A stretch of DNA of 52,906 bases from an uncultured Porphyromonadaceae bacterium (GCA_900550395.1 URSD01000016.1:1-52906); one strand, 5' to 3'; shown: positions 30,830 to 39,748, counted from the first letter of the stretch. The notes: generated by a model from the letters alone, not told the origin. Made by a program: numbers and translations.

Positions 30830-32548
30830 ATGAGATGCAACGATTTGCCTGCTCAGCTCCGTCGCCATGGCGCCACGCTCTATCTGTTGCTGATTGTGCT
30901 GCTGGTAGCGGTGGAATTGTTCTTTTTCTATCATGAGGTATCGCCGCAGACTTCGCGCCGCATATGGGTTGCGGTGGCGCTGATAGATACGATAGTGCTG
31001 ATGACGCCGTACTGGTGGCTACCTCGCCGCTGGCGTTGGGCGGTGCTTGTGCCGGTGTGGATTCTGTCGGTGTTCTATGTCGGTAATCTTGTGTATATGC
31101 GGTTCTGGGGACGTCTGATGCCTTTGACGTTGCTCAATCAGGCCGGCAATACCAACGATGTACTTTTGGACAGCATTCTGGGTATGCTCCGGTCCTCCGA
31201 CATGCTGTATCTTGTGGTGCCGGTGGTGGTTACGCTCATATGGTGCATGCGCCCGTTGCGCGGTATGGTGAAAGCGCAGAGATATTCCGTGCGTGAACGG
31301 ATAATAGCTACGGTTTTTGTCATCGTTGTTTTTTTCGTCGGGCAATACATAATGAGCAAAGATAAAACCACGACTTTTATGCGTCAGACTTCTGCTTATG
31401 AAATTTTAGTACGAAAGGTTGATGCTTTTAGACATCCGTCTCCCGATACAAAATCCTATTTTTGTACTTTTGGCCAAAATATATATCTGCTTTATCAGCT
31501 TGGCTCTTTGCCGGCATCAAGTGCTATAAAACTTTCGGCATCAGAGAAGAAACGTTTGAAGGAATATTGCGCGTTAGCCGACCTGCAAAAAAACATGATT
31601 GCAGAGAACATTGGCAAAAATCTCATTTTTATAATAGTTGAATCGCTAAATGCGGATATGGTAAATTTCCGTATCAATGGTCGGGAAGTCACCCCCTATC
31701 TTAATGCTTTGGCGCAAAGTCCACAATCAATTACCAGTTTGCATGTGCGCCCACAAATAGTCGGGGGTAATTCAGCTGATGGACAATTGATGTATAATAT
31801 CGGCCTTCTGCCGACCCGAATATATGTCGGGGGTTCTGATTTTGTGCCCTATCTCGATCATTTACCGGGCTTGGGATACATCTTTGGTAATAAGATGGAT
31901 TGTGCTGCAGTATTCGCCGATCCAGGCGATGGCTGGAATAAGATGAAGGCATACAAAAAATATGGTTATGACCGTATATATAATAGTGACAGCATCCGCG
32001 CGCATACACCTGCCGGAATGTCACGCGACGGGGCAATGTTCCAATATGCACTTGAACGTGTCGACAGTATGGCACGACCGTTTCATTTACAGTTGCTGAC
32101 AATTCAGATGCACGGTCCATGCAACGAGCCTGTGAAAGACTTTACAAACTACACCGGTACCGGCCTGTATAGGTCGGAGCAATTATACATAAATTGCACC
32201 GCCGACTTCGACCGCCATCTCGGTGAGTTTATCCGTGGTTTGAAAAAACGAGGCGTGTGGGATAATACGGTGCTTGTGATTGCGTCCGACCACTGCGTGC
32301 CGAATTCAGTGCGCGCCGACGGCGAGCCTGCCGACATTGTGTTCATTGCTGCGAATGCCGGTCGTGGCGAGCGCATAGAGCAGGAGGTACATCAGGTGGA
32401 TGTATTTCCGACGGTGCTCGACATCATGGGCGTAGAGGGCGGCTGGCGCGGGGTGGGACGCAGTATGCTCGGCCCTCGCCGCGGCGAATCGGACGCCCGT
32501 CAGGCCGGCGTCAGCGACAGTCTGCTACGCAGCGATTATTTCAAGTGA
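30830..32548 (+). CDS. LtaS-like membrane sulfatase/phosphotransferase, copy 2
   Basis: This is a 572-residue paralogue of the preceding gene with the same domain order: five TM helices, then a sulfatase-fold domain with VESLNADMV, GGNSADGQLMYN, QMHGPCN and ASDHCVPN. The start at 30830 is the first usable ATG, because ATG at 30825 meets a stop after two codons. The last ~235 bp are nearly identical to copy 1. The middle (about 31370-32200) is visibly AT-richer, with codon choice unlike its surroundings. This points to recombination between a diverged copy and its neighbour. A stop-to-stop gap of only 9 bp separates it from the convergent TamL gene. Confidence 0.88.
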   Translation: MRCNDLPAQLRRHGATLYLLLIVLLVAVELFFFYHEVSPQTSRRIWVAVALIDTIVLMTPYWWLPRRWRWAVLVPVWILSVFYVGNLVYMRFWGRLMPLTLLNQAGNTNDVLLDSILGMLRSSDMLYLVVPVVVTLIWCMRPLRGMVKAQRYSVRERIIATVFVIVVFFVGQYIMSKDKTTTFMRQTSAYEILVRKVDAFRHPSPDTKSYFCTFGQNIYLLYQLGSLPASSAIKLSASEKKRLKEYCALADLQKNMIAENIGKNLIFIIVESLNADMVNFRINGREVTPYLNALAQSPQSITSLHVRPQIVGGNSADGQLMYNIGLLPTRIYVGGSDFVPYLDHLPGLGYIFGNKMDCAAVFADPGDGWNKMKAYKKYGYDRIYNSDSIRAHTPAGMSRDGAMFQYALERVDSMARPFHLQLLTIQMHGPCNEPVKDFTNYTGTGLYRSEQLYINCTADFDRHLGEFIRGLKKRGVWDNTVLVIASDHCVPNSVRADGEPADIVFIAANAGRGERIEQEVHQVDVFPTVLDIMGVEGGWRGVGRSMLGPRRGESDARQAGVSDSLLRSDYFK

Positions 32549-32557
32549 CGGCGTGTG

Positions 32558-34864
32558 TCAGAAGGGGTAGCCGATGGCCAGATGGAAGGCCAGGGAGTTG
32601 CCGAACGACGTCATGTTGTAGTAGCCTTTGCGGCCGGTGTCGTACGGGGCATGGATGCCTATGCCGAGGTCGGCGCGAATGACGAGGATGTCGATGTCGA
32701 GTCGCAGGCCGGCTCCGGTGCCGAGCGCGAGGTCGCGCAGGAACGACGAAGCGCGCAGGCGGCCGCCGGGACGCAGCTTGTCGTTCTTGAGCAACCATAC
32801 GTTGCCTGCGTCGAGGAATACCGCGCCGTGCAGGGGACCGAAGATGGGGAAGCGCAGCTCGGTGTTAGCCTCGAACTTGAATGTGCCCGTGCGGTCGAAA
32901 TACTCCTCGGGCGTGCCTTCCGGAGCGCGGTAGCTGCCGGGGCCGATGCTGCGCACCGTGAAAGCACGGATGCTGTTGGCTCCGCCTACATAGAACTGCT
33001 CGGAGTACGGAACTTCGGAGGAGTTGCCGTAGGCATGCGCTGCTCCGGCCGCCACGCGGCTGACGAGCCATATGTCTCTGGAGGTGATGCGTCGGCCCCA
33101 CACGAGCTGCATCTGTCCCTTGACAAATTGGGAGAACGGTGTGCCGAACAGCCGTTTCTGTCCCTTGCTGCCGCATGCGCGGTATATTGCCCAGAATAGG
33201 TTGCCGGCTTCCTGGACGGTGAAGGTCCAGTTAAGGGTATTGTTGCGGCCGAAGCGCCGGTCGTAGGTGTAGGTGTATGCGAGCTGCGGGATGAACTGGT
33301 TGCGGAAGCTTTGGGCCACGGCGGGGTTTGCGGTCATGATGGAGTCGAAGTCGGCCGTGGTGTCCATGGTCTTGGTGTAGGTGAGTTTGAACAGCGTCAG
33401 CGTGTTGCTGACGTAGCGGCGCAGACGCCAGTCGTAATTGACCGAGGCATTGAACTGCGCCATCTTGAAGTAGTGCGGCCGGTTGAGCAGTTCGGCGCCG
33501 AGCTGGAAGCGGGTCCAGTTGAGGTTGAAGCGGCTGCGTGGTATGAACTTGGGCACGAGCAGTCGCGGGAAGGCCAGTGAGCTTGTGAGGCCGACTTCGT
33601 AGGAATTGAATACGGAGCTGCGGTCGCGTCCCGTCTGCCATTCGTAGCTGCCGGTGAGCTGGACCGAGAGCTGCTCGCCGCCACCGAAGACATTGTGGTT
33701 GGTGACGCCGACGCTCAGTCCGGGGCCGATATAGCTGTTGCTTTTGCTTGTGGCGTTGACTTCCAGTGTGGCTTCGAGTGGGGCGTCAAATGTGCAGTTG
33801 ACGGCGACATCGAGGAGGTGCTCGCCGCGGTGCAGAGCCGCAGTGTCGGGCGATGCAGTGATATTGATGGCGCTGAAGATGCCCAGACGCGACAGGTTGG
33901 ACTGTGTGCGGTCCATGCTTCGGACGCTGAATGTGCGTCCGGGACGGAATACCACACACTCCGGGATTAGCTTGCGGCGCAGGCGCGACGGCTGCATCTG
34001 TACGAGGGTGGCGCGCGGGGTTACGATGGTGTCGGGTGTGCCGCCTCCCTGGTGGCGGTTGGCGTAGACGGTGACGCGCCCTGTGCGCCAGCGTTGCAGC
34101 GCGAACTGCGGCGTATTGTCGGCTACTTCGAGGCGCAGGGCTATGTGCTGCGGCCTCATGATGCTGTCGGCGAGGTATTCTATGTATTCCGGGCTGAAGA
34201 AGTAGTAGCCGCGGTTGCGCAGCCCGTTGGTGATGCGTGTGCGCGCCACTCCGAGCGAGTCGGTGCTGTAGCGCTGCGGATTGCTCAGGTACGGGTCGCG
34301 TGCGGCCAGCGAGTCGATAAGGTGGTAGAGGTGGCATGTGTCCGGCAGCAGTTCAAGAGTGTCTACCGGGTATGGCTCTCCCGTGGCTATGGTGTACTGT
34401 ATGGCGGCCTTGCGCTTGCCTTTTATCAGCTCGTAGGACGCCTTGCCCCGGAAGTAGCCGTTGTTGTCGAGCAGGTCGTCGAGCATGCGCACCCGCAGTT
34501 CGGGACGCACCTCGCTGACGAGCACAGGCTGCTCCACGAGCCAGTTGTAGAGCCATTTTTTCGGACCTTTGCTGTTCGGATTCCAGTTGTTGTAGACCCA
34601 AAGGCCTATGGGGAACGGATAGCGCCAGTTCAGCATCTTTATGTAGTTGTTGGGCTTGGCGAATATGGCTTCGTCGATTGCGTCGGTAAGGCCTGCGGGC
34701 AGTTTCTGAGGACGGCCCGCGGAGTCGGCGGGCAGAACATAGCGGGTCGTCTTGTTGCCGGTGAAGAGATATTCGCCCTGCGGTATCCGCCGGGTGGTGG
34801 AACACGCGGCGAGAAGCATGGCGCATGCCGTGGCTATGATTATATGGGTGACGTGTCGGCGCAT
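32558..34864 (-). CDS. tamL: TamL-type BamA/TamA-family outer-membrane lipoprotein
   Basis: This is a 768-residue Omp85-family protein with a lipoprotein signal (lipobox LLAAC, then STTRRIPQGEYLF). That combination is the hallmark of TamL in Bacteroidetes. POTRA-like segments occupy about 30-370 and the 16-strand barrel about 380-768. The barrel contains VGGANSIRAF at the position of the family VRGF motif, and FPIFGPLHGAVFLDAGNVW. It would help insert outer-membrane proteins together with TamB, which is not encoded nearby. The start at 34864 gives the lipoprotein signal; the frame open to 34897 adds an unlikely extension. Confidence 0.9.
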   Translation of the reverse strand: MRRHVTHIIIATACAMLLAACSTTRRIPQGEYLFTGNKTTRYVLPADSAGRPQKLPAGLTDAIDEAIFAKPNNYIKMLNWRYPFPIGLWVYNNWNPNSKGPKKWLYNWLVEQPVLVSEVRPELRVRMLDDLLDNNGYFRGKASYELIKGKRKAAIQYTIATGEPYPVDTLELLPDTCHLYHLIDSLAARDPYLSNPQRYSTDSLGVARTRITNGLRNRGYYFFSPEYIEYLADSIMRPQHIALRLEVADNTPQFALQRWRTGRVTVYANRHQGGGTPDTIVTPRATLVQMQPSRLRRKLIPECVVFRPGRTFSVRSMDRTQSNLSRLGIFSAINITASPDTAALHRGEHLLDVAVNCTFDAPLEATLEVNATSKSNSYIGPGLSVGVTNHNVFGGGEQLSVQLTGSYEWQTGRDRSSVFNSYEVGLTSSLAFPRLLVPKFIPRSRFNLNWTRFQLGAELLNRPHYFKMAQFNASVNYDWRLRRYVSNTLTLFKLTYTKTMDTTADFDSIMTANPAVAQSFRNQFIPQLAYTYTYDRRFGRNNTLNWTFTVQEAGNLFWAIYRACGSKGQKRLFGTPFSQFVKGQMQLVWGRRITSRDIWLVSRVAAGAAHAYGNSSEVPYSEQFYVGGANSIRAFTVRSIGPGSYRAPEGTPEEYFDRTGTFKFEANTELRFPIFGPLHGAVFLDAGNVWLLKNDKLRPGGRLRASSFLRDLALGTGAGLRLDIDILVIRADLGIGIHAPYDTGRKGYYNMTSFGNSLAFHLAIGYPF

Positions 34865-34932
34865 AATGTGGATGAAGAATCGGGTCCTGCATATCAAACA
34901 AGGCCGTCAGCCGTTTTGTTGCAACGGTAATG

Positions 34933-34940
34933 CAAAGATA
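34933..34940 (-). promoter_or_regulatory. -7 box for tamL
   Basis: TATCTTTG on the minus strand matches TAnnTTTG and leaves a leader of about 65 nt before the tamL ATG. No TTG lies at the expected -33 position. Confidence 0.5.
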
Positions 34941-35021
34941 ACTGCTTTTTTGGAAACTACGGTAGAAACTTTAATGATATGATGATTGTTGAACATACAA
35001 ATGTTTCAACTCTTTCTCTGA

Positions 35022-36335
35022 ATGTCAGTCCGTAATATGCTTGTTCGCCTGCGCCGGCGTTTTGCCTCAGCCCCGCTTCTTCTTGTGGGGCCGGTGATGT
35101 GTCTGGTCGTGGGGCTTGCGGCCGGAAGCGCGGCGGCACTGCTGAAGTGGCTGATAGGCCATATGTCGGAGGCTGCACACAGCATGATGGGCATCACCCA
35201 CGGCAATATGCTCCTTATACTCTTGCCTGTGGTCGGAATCGTGCTTTCGGGTATGTTTCAGCGCTATGTGCTGCACCGCGACATAGAGCATGGCAGCGAC
35301 AGACTGAAGGATGCACTGCGGCGCGGCGATTACTACATATCGCCTAAACTCACTTACGGCCCCATCGTGGCGAGTACTTTCACCCTCGGCTTCGGCGGCT
35401 CGGCCGGCTCTGAGGGCCCGATAGCCACATGCGGGGCTGCTCTCGGCGGTAACCTGTCGCGGTGGTTCGGTCTCGGACCCGACAAGGTGCGCATAATGAT
35501 AGCGTGCGGGGCGGCAGCCGGCATAGCGGGCATATTCAAGGCCCCTGTAGGCGGGATGCTCTTCGCTCTGGAGTATCTGGCGGTGGAACTTACCACAATC
35601 CCCGTGATCGCCATCCTCGCAACGTGCCTTATAGCGTCGCTGACGGCCTATGTGCTGTCGGGCTGTGTGCCCGACCTGTCGCTGTTGCGCTATGTGCCGC
35701 AGAGCTACGGCTATCTGCCTGCGGTGCTGTTGCTCGGCATATGCTGCGGGCTGTATGCCATGTACTATAACCGCACGGGCATGTGGGCGCGCCACCGTCT
35801 GGAGGCTATGGGCAATCCGTGGATCCGCAACCTCATGTCGGGTGCGTCGGTGGGAGTTATTCTGTTTCTGTTTCCGGCACTCTATGGTGAGGGCTACAGT
35901 GTCATAGGGCAGCTGATGAACATGCCCGGCTATACGCTCGGCAATTACAGTCCTCTGTATCTTCTCGGCAGCAGCGGCGAGGGCGCATTGCTTCTGCTGG
36001 CTGCTGGTATGCTGCTGTGCAAGGGTATTGCGGCATTCAGTACAAACAGCGGAGGCGGTGTGGCCGGCGACTTTGCGCCTACGCTCTTCGCCGGTGCCAT
36101 TCTGGGATATGTGATGGTGGGTGTGTGCCGGCATTGTCTTGGATATGAAGTTCCGATGCCGGTGCTTGTGCTCGGCGGTATGGCCGGTGTCATGGCCGGT
36201 GCGGTGCGCTGCCCTCTGATGGCGATATTTATAACGGTGGAGATGACGGCGGCCTATGAATATCTGCTGCCGGTGACAATCGCCGGACTTACATCTTACG
36301 CTGTGGTGCGTATAGCGGGACTCTTGAGACACTAA
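35022..36335 (+). CDS. ClC-family chloride channel/transporter
   Basis: This 437-residue inner-membrane ClC protein has the selectivity motifs GSAGSEGPIA (containing the gating Glu), GIAGIFKAPVGG and NSGGGVAGDFAPTLF. Ten or more hydrophobic helices are visible. There is no C-terminal CBS or TrkA domain. It could be a channel or a Cl-/H+ exchanger. It diverges from tamL across a 157-bp gap and is apparently a single gene. Confidence 0.93.
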   Translation: MSVRNMLVRLRRRFASAPLLLVGPVMCLVVGLAAGSAAALLKWLIGHMSEAAHSMMGITHGNMLLILLPVVGIVLSGMFQRYVLHRDIEHGSDRLKDALRRGDYYISPKLTYGPIVASTFTLGFGGSAGSEGPIATCGAALGGNLSRWFGLGPDKVRIMIACGAAAGIAGIFKAPVGGMLFALEYLAVELTTIPVIAILATCLIASLTAYVLSGCVPDLSLLRYVPQSYGYLPAVLLLGICCGLYAMYYNRTGMWARHRLEAMGNPWIRNLMSGASVGVILFLFPALYGEGYSVIGQLMNMPGYTLGNYSPLYLLGSSGEGALLLLAAGMLLCKGIAAFSTNSGGGVAGDFAPTLFAGAILGYVMVGVCRHCLGYEVPMPVLVLGGMAGVMAGAVRCPLMAIFITVEMTAAYEYLLPVTIAGLTSYAVVRIAGLLRH

Positions 36336-36393
36336 TCTGCAATAAAGGTTGCTTTTACCTGAATTCGGGTCTCCATAAGGCTGGATTTTTGTG

Positions 36394-36401
36394 TAATTTT
36401 G
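36394..36401 (+). promoter_or_regulatory. -7 box abutting AraC regulator start
   Basis: TAATTTTG matches TAnnTTTG, and the ATG follows only 4 nt later at 36406. This implies a leaderless or nearly leaderless message. No clear -33 TTG. Confidence 0.4.
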
Positions 36402-36405
36402 CATT

Positions 36406-37308
36406 ATGGATACGAACGAGGTGAAATTCGACTCAATCAGCAGTCTTGACGAATATTATGGATTCGAGCACTTGAATCCGCTTGTGAGTGTAGGGCACTA
36501 TGACGGCGCTCATAGACCCGGCATCACCGCTTATACCTATGGCATTTATGCCGTCTTTATCAAGGAAACCAAAGGCTGCGCGCTCAACTACGGTCTTACG
36601 CGATACGATTTCGACGAAATGTCGGTGGTGTCTTTCGCTCCCGGACAAAAGGTCAGTTCGGTAGTGGAGGAGGGTGCTGAACTGCCGCGCTGGACTGTGC
36701 TCGCGTTTCATCCGGATTTGCTCGCCCGCACTGGTCTGGGACGCAGGATGTCGGCCTACGGATTCTTCTCCTACAACAGCAATGAGGCGCTTCATCTGTC
36801 GAAAGAAGAGGTGCAGCTGCTGTCTGCTGTGCTGTCTTTAATTGAAAAGGAAATGCGCCATGCTATCGACCGCCATTCGCGTGCCATATTGGTTTCGCAC
36901 ATAGAGGTGTTTCTTGACTATTGCCTGCGGTTCTACGAGCGACAGTTCTTCAGCCGCGAGATAGTCAACAGCTCGGTTGTGGACCGTTTCCAGGCCATGC
37001 TTGATGAGTATATGGCGAAGAATCTTGAGGAGTCCGGACTTCCTACTGTGGCATATTTCGCCGACAGGCTGAATCTGTCGGCCGGCTATTTCGGCGAACT
37101 TGTAAAGACCGTAACCGGTATGAATGCCAAGGACATGATCGCCGAACGCCTGACGGGCGCCGCAAGAGAACTGCTCAGCGACATGACGTTGTCCGTCACG
37201 CAGGTAAGCGACCGCCTCGGCTTCGAGTATCCGCAGCACTTCGTGCGCTTTTTCAAGCGCCGCACCGGCCGCACACCGAAAGAATACAGAACCATATCGC
37301 TGAATTGA
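36406..37308 (+). CDS. AraC-family transcriptional regulator
   Basis: This 300-residue DNA-binding protein has an N-terminal cupin-like region of about 170 residues for ligand or partner sensing. The C-terminal AraC domain spans about 200-298 with two helix-turn-helices (VAYFADRLNLSAGYFGELVK; VSDRLGFEYPQHFVRFFKRRTGRTPKEYR). This is the group that in Bacteroidetes often responds to small metabolites or stress. No obvious target operon lies next to it; ClC is upstream in the same direction. Confidence 0.93.
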   Translation: MDTNEVKFDSISSLDEYYGFEHLNPLVSVGHYDGAHRPGITAYTYGIYAVFIKETKGCALNYGLTRYDFDEMSVVSFAPGQKVSSVVEEGAELPRWTVLAFHPDLLARTGLGRRMSAYGFFSYNSNEALHLSKEEVQLLSAVLSLIEKEMRHAIDRHSRAILVSHIEVFLDYCLRFYERQFFSREIVNSSVVDRFQAMLDEYMAKNLEESGLPTVAYFADRLNLSAGYFGELVKTVTGMNAKDMIAERLTGAARELLSDMTLSVTQVSDRLGFEYPQHFVRFFKRRTGRTPKEYRTISLN

Positions 37309-37348
37309 CATAATATTCCGTTCATCATGACAAAAAAAGCAGAAATAA

Positions 37349-37380
37349 TTTGGTGGTTTGCCGAAAAATGAGTTACTTTG
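37349..37380 (+). promoter_or_regulatory. Promoter of the L28-L33-DUF4295 operon
   Basis: TTTG at 37349-37352 (-33) and TTACTTTG at 37373-37380 (one mismatch to TAnnTTTG) are separated by 20 nt. Transcription would start near 37385. This leaves an unusually long leader of about 128 nt before rpmB. Confidence 0.6.
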
Positions 37381-37512
37381 CACTCTGATTTGTGGCTCCT
37401 CCTAAAAAGCCGCAGAGAAAGATGCGCTCTGCTGCGATATGAGGATACGGATGGCGGCCGCAAGTACGCTTCTATTTTAAGAAAACGAAATAAGATAAAC
37501 CACACAACAGCC

Positions 37513-37776
37513 ATGTCAAAGATTTGTCAAATCACGGGCAAGAAGGCGCTCACCGGCAACAACGTCTCGCACTCGAAACGCCGCACCAAGCGCAAATTCA
37601 ACGTCAACCTCTTCAATAAGAAGTTCTACTGGGTGGAACAGGGCATCTGGATTACACTCACGGTAAGCGCCGCAGGTCTGCGCACCATCAACAAGCTCGG
37701 CCTCAACGCCGCTATGATGCAGGCTGCCGAAAAAGGCTTTATCACAGACAAAGACATCAAAGTTATCGGATTCTAA
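37513..37776 (+). CDS. rpmB: 50S ribosomal protein L28
   Basis: This 87-residue ribosomal protein L28 (MSKICQITGKKALTGNNVSH, then a KRRTKRKFNVNL basic stretch) is of standard length for Bacteroidetes. The start at 37513 is fixed by the family N-terminus; the open frame upstream is leader sequence. L33 follows after 3 nt. Confidence 0.98.
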   Translation: MSKICQITGKKALTGNNVSHSKRRTKRKFNVNLFNKKFYWVEQGIWITLTVSAAGLRTINKLGLNAAMMQAAEKGFITDKDIKVIGF

Positions 37777-37779
37777 ACT

Positions 37780-37968
37780 ATGGCAAAGAAAGCTAAAGGC
37801 AATCGAGTGCAGGTAATCCTCGAATGCACCGAACATAAGGCAAGCGGCATGCCCGGTACGTCCCGCTACATCACTACCAAAAACCGCAAGAACACCACCG
37901 AGAGACTCGAGCTTAAGAAATACAACCCCATCCTTAAGCGCGTAACCGTTCACAAAGAAATCAAATAA
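37780..37968 (+). CDS. rpmG: 50S ribosomal protein L33
   Basis: This 62-residue ribosomal protein L33 (MAKKAKGNRVQVILECTEHK, SRYITTKNRKNTTERLELKKYNP) has normal length. The zinc-binding Cys pairs of the four-Cys version are absent (only one Cys), so it is the zinc-independent form. It lies between rpmB and the DUF4295 gene. Confidence 0.97.
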   Translation: MAKKAKGNRVQVILECTEHKASGMPGTSRYITTKNRKNTTERLELKKYNPILKRVTVHKEIK

Positions 37969-37980
37969 TAGACACACGAT

Positions 37981-38130
37981 ATGGCAAAGAAAACCGTGGC
38001 CTCGCTTCAGAAAGGTGAAGGCCGTACCTACAGCAAGGTAATCAAAATGGTGAAGTCGCCCAAGACCGGTGCCTACGTCTTTGAAGAGAAGATGGTGCCT
38101 AACGACGCCGTTAAGGACGTCCTCAAGTAA
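37981..38130 (+). CDS. DUF4295 family small protein
   Basis: This 49-residue basic protein (MAKKTVASLQKGEGRTYSKV, ending NDAVKDVLK) belongs to DUF4295. The family is almost always encoded directly behind L28 and L33 in Bacteroidetes and has been regarded as ribosome-associated. It starts 12 nt after rpmG. In many relatives ftsY follows; here a strong hairpin ends the operon instead. Confidence 0.93.
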   Translation: MAKKTVASLQKGEGRTYSKVIKMVKSPKTGAYVFEEKMVPNDAVKDVLK

Positions 38131-38152
38131 GCTTCAGACACAACATCATACG

Positions 38153-38187
38153 TCAGCCCCGGAAGCCGATACGGCTTCCGGGGCTGA
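38153..38187 (+). terminator. Terminator of ribosomal protein operon
   Basis: A perfect 15-bp stem (38153-38167 with 38173-38187) has a 5-nt loop and is followed by a T-rich but not pure T stretch. It separates the operon from the convergent CarboxypepD_reg-like gene and could serve both strands. Confidence 0.8.
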
Positions 38188-38190
38188 TTG

Positions 38191-38218
38191 GGTTTATAGT
38201 TTAAGGTTTAGGGTTTAT
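38191..38218. repeat. Short heptamer array
   Basis: Four 7-bp units of type RGTTTAN lie between the terminator and the convergent gene's stop codon. They resemble the heptamers at the ends of the 9-14 kb dispersed repeats. Confidence 0.6.
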
Positions 38219-38221
38219 CAG

Positions 38222-39508
38222 TTATTCCCGTTTCTTCTGCTTGTCTCTGAAATCTTTCCACTGACGGTTCCATTTCCGTTCGGAACGGTATTTGGAAATA
38301 CCTGTGAGAGTCTTGAACAGAGCGAAAGCACGCTGCGCAAGGTTCTGCTGCTTCACAACGCGTCGTCCGGCCAGACGTTCGTCGGGACGCAGCCCGAGGC
38401 GGGCAATGTCGTGGTCCATGCCGTTTACGCGTGCTATGAGTTCTATGATGGCCGGCTGAAGCGGTGGAGCCTCTGCCGGTTCGTAGATGGCTATGTCGTC
38501 CTTGTCAAATGCCATTTTCTCCCATTGCGCTGCCTCCTTCGGAGTGATGAATTCCTTGTCGACGAGGTAGACTTCGGCATATGAGTTGACGAAGTACGGC
38601 ACGCCGTCGCGGGTGAAGAGATACACACCCCGTCCGCGGCCCGTGGTCTCTATCGTGAAAGAGTAACCGTTGAGGTCGATAGTGCGCAGGGTGTCGGTGC
38701 CTGTGTTGTCGTAATTGAAATGGATCCTGAACTGGTCGAAGTCAAGCTCTCCGTGAAAGAATGCATTGAGGCGCGGCACCCACTTGCGGCTCATGGTGTC
38801 GGCCATGACGTTGACGTCGATTCTCACACGGTCCGGAGTCTTGGCCCATATCTCCGTGGGGCTGTAGCGGCCGTACACCGTGTCGGTGGCGCTCTCTGCG
38901 CCGCGTAGTGCCGACGGAAGAGGTACAGGTGGCGCAAAGCCCATCCAGTCTACCCATGAGAAGTGGTGATTGTAGCGGTCGCTGACGCTGTCGAGGCCCT
39001 CGCCATCGGTGAATCTGTAGTACGACTTTGCCGAGAGAATCCTTGGGTAGGTCCATGAATGCCTGCGCTTCTTCGTGTCGGCCGGGAGCATGTAGTCCAC
39101 CATCTTCTCGCGGAAAAGGAAGATGGTGTCGGAGTATGTCGTCAGCGTGGAGTATTCCCGTATGTAGGCCAGTATGTGCAGGAGGCGCTGCCTTGACTCT
39201 ACCACCACCTCGCGCAGTTCGAAGACGTTTTCGCGCAGGAACACGGTGTCCGTTGCGGCTGAAGCGACCGTGGCTTCGTGATAACCCATGTAGCGCACTG
39301 TGGCAGGGAAGGCTTCAGGTGCTATGTGCGGCATCCGGCCGTTGGCATCGCATGCGCCGATGAAATTCCCGTGTAGGTCAAACACAGAAGCGTGCGGCAG
39401 AGGCGTGCGGGTGTCGGAGTCGGCTACGACCGGTGCTCGCTGTTGGCTGCGAACGGATGGTACGCCGAGCAAGAGCAAAAGCAAAGTGATGAACAGTATC
39501 TGCGGCAT
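38222..39508 (-). CDS. Secreted CarboxypepD_reg-like domain protein, unknown function
   Basis: This 428-residue exported protein has a signal peptide (MPQILFITLLLLLLGVPSVRS). A degenerate carboxypeptidase-regulatory-like domain follows at about 25-95 (DSDTRTPLPHASVFDLHGN...YMGYHEATV). A domain of about 300 residues without recognised enzymatic motifs makes up the rest. Its C-terminus is strongly basic (KYRSERKWNRQWKDF). Such proteins in Bacteroidetes are envelope-located. A -7 box lies 41 nt before the ATG. It is convergent with the ribosomal protein operon and is a single gene. Confidence 0.8.
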   Translation of the reverse strand: MPQILFITLLLLLLGVPSVRSQQRAPVVADSDTRTPLPHASVFDLHGNFIGACDANGRMPHIAPEAFPATVRYMGYHEATVASAATDTVFLRENVFELREVVVESRQRLLHILAYIREYSTLTTYSDTIFLFREKMVDYMLPADTKKRRHSWTYPRILSAKSYYRFTDGEGLDSVSDRYNHHFSWVDWMGFAPPVPLPSALRGAESATDTVYGRYSPTEIWAKTPDRVRIDVNVMADTMSRKWVPRLNAFFHGELDFDQFRIHFNYDNTGTDTLRTIDLNGYSFTIETTGRGRGVYLFTRDGVPYFVNSYAEVYLVDKEFITPKEAAQWEKMAFDKDDIAIYEPAEAPPLQPAIIELIARVNGMDHDIARLGLRPDERLAGRRVVKQQNLAQRAFALFKTLTGISKYRSERKWNRQWKDFRDKQKKRE

Positions 39509-39549
39509 ATTTCAGCCGGCGGGTGGAAGATATTGGTTCGCCGGTGCTG

Positions 39550-39557
39550 CAAATGTA
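39550..39557 (-). promoter_or_regulatory. -7 box for CarboxypepD_reg-like gene
   Basis: TACATTTG on the minus strand matches TAnnTTTG; the leader would be about 35 nt. No -33 TTG at standard spacing. Confidence 0.45.
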
Positions 39558-39748
39558 CCTTTTTTTCTCCCTCGCTATCCGCTATTTAAATCTCGTTACA
39601 TACAATTAACATTCAGTAAATGTTCAAGAATTTGCCGCTTTCTTTCTGTGTCATTGTGCTCATATAACCGTTTTTGGCTTCGTCTTGAGTTTCCATGCAT
39701 GATTATGTGTATTTACTTTTCATGGATTACAGTCGTTTTTTGTCGGCT

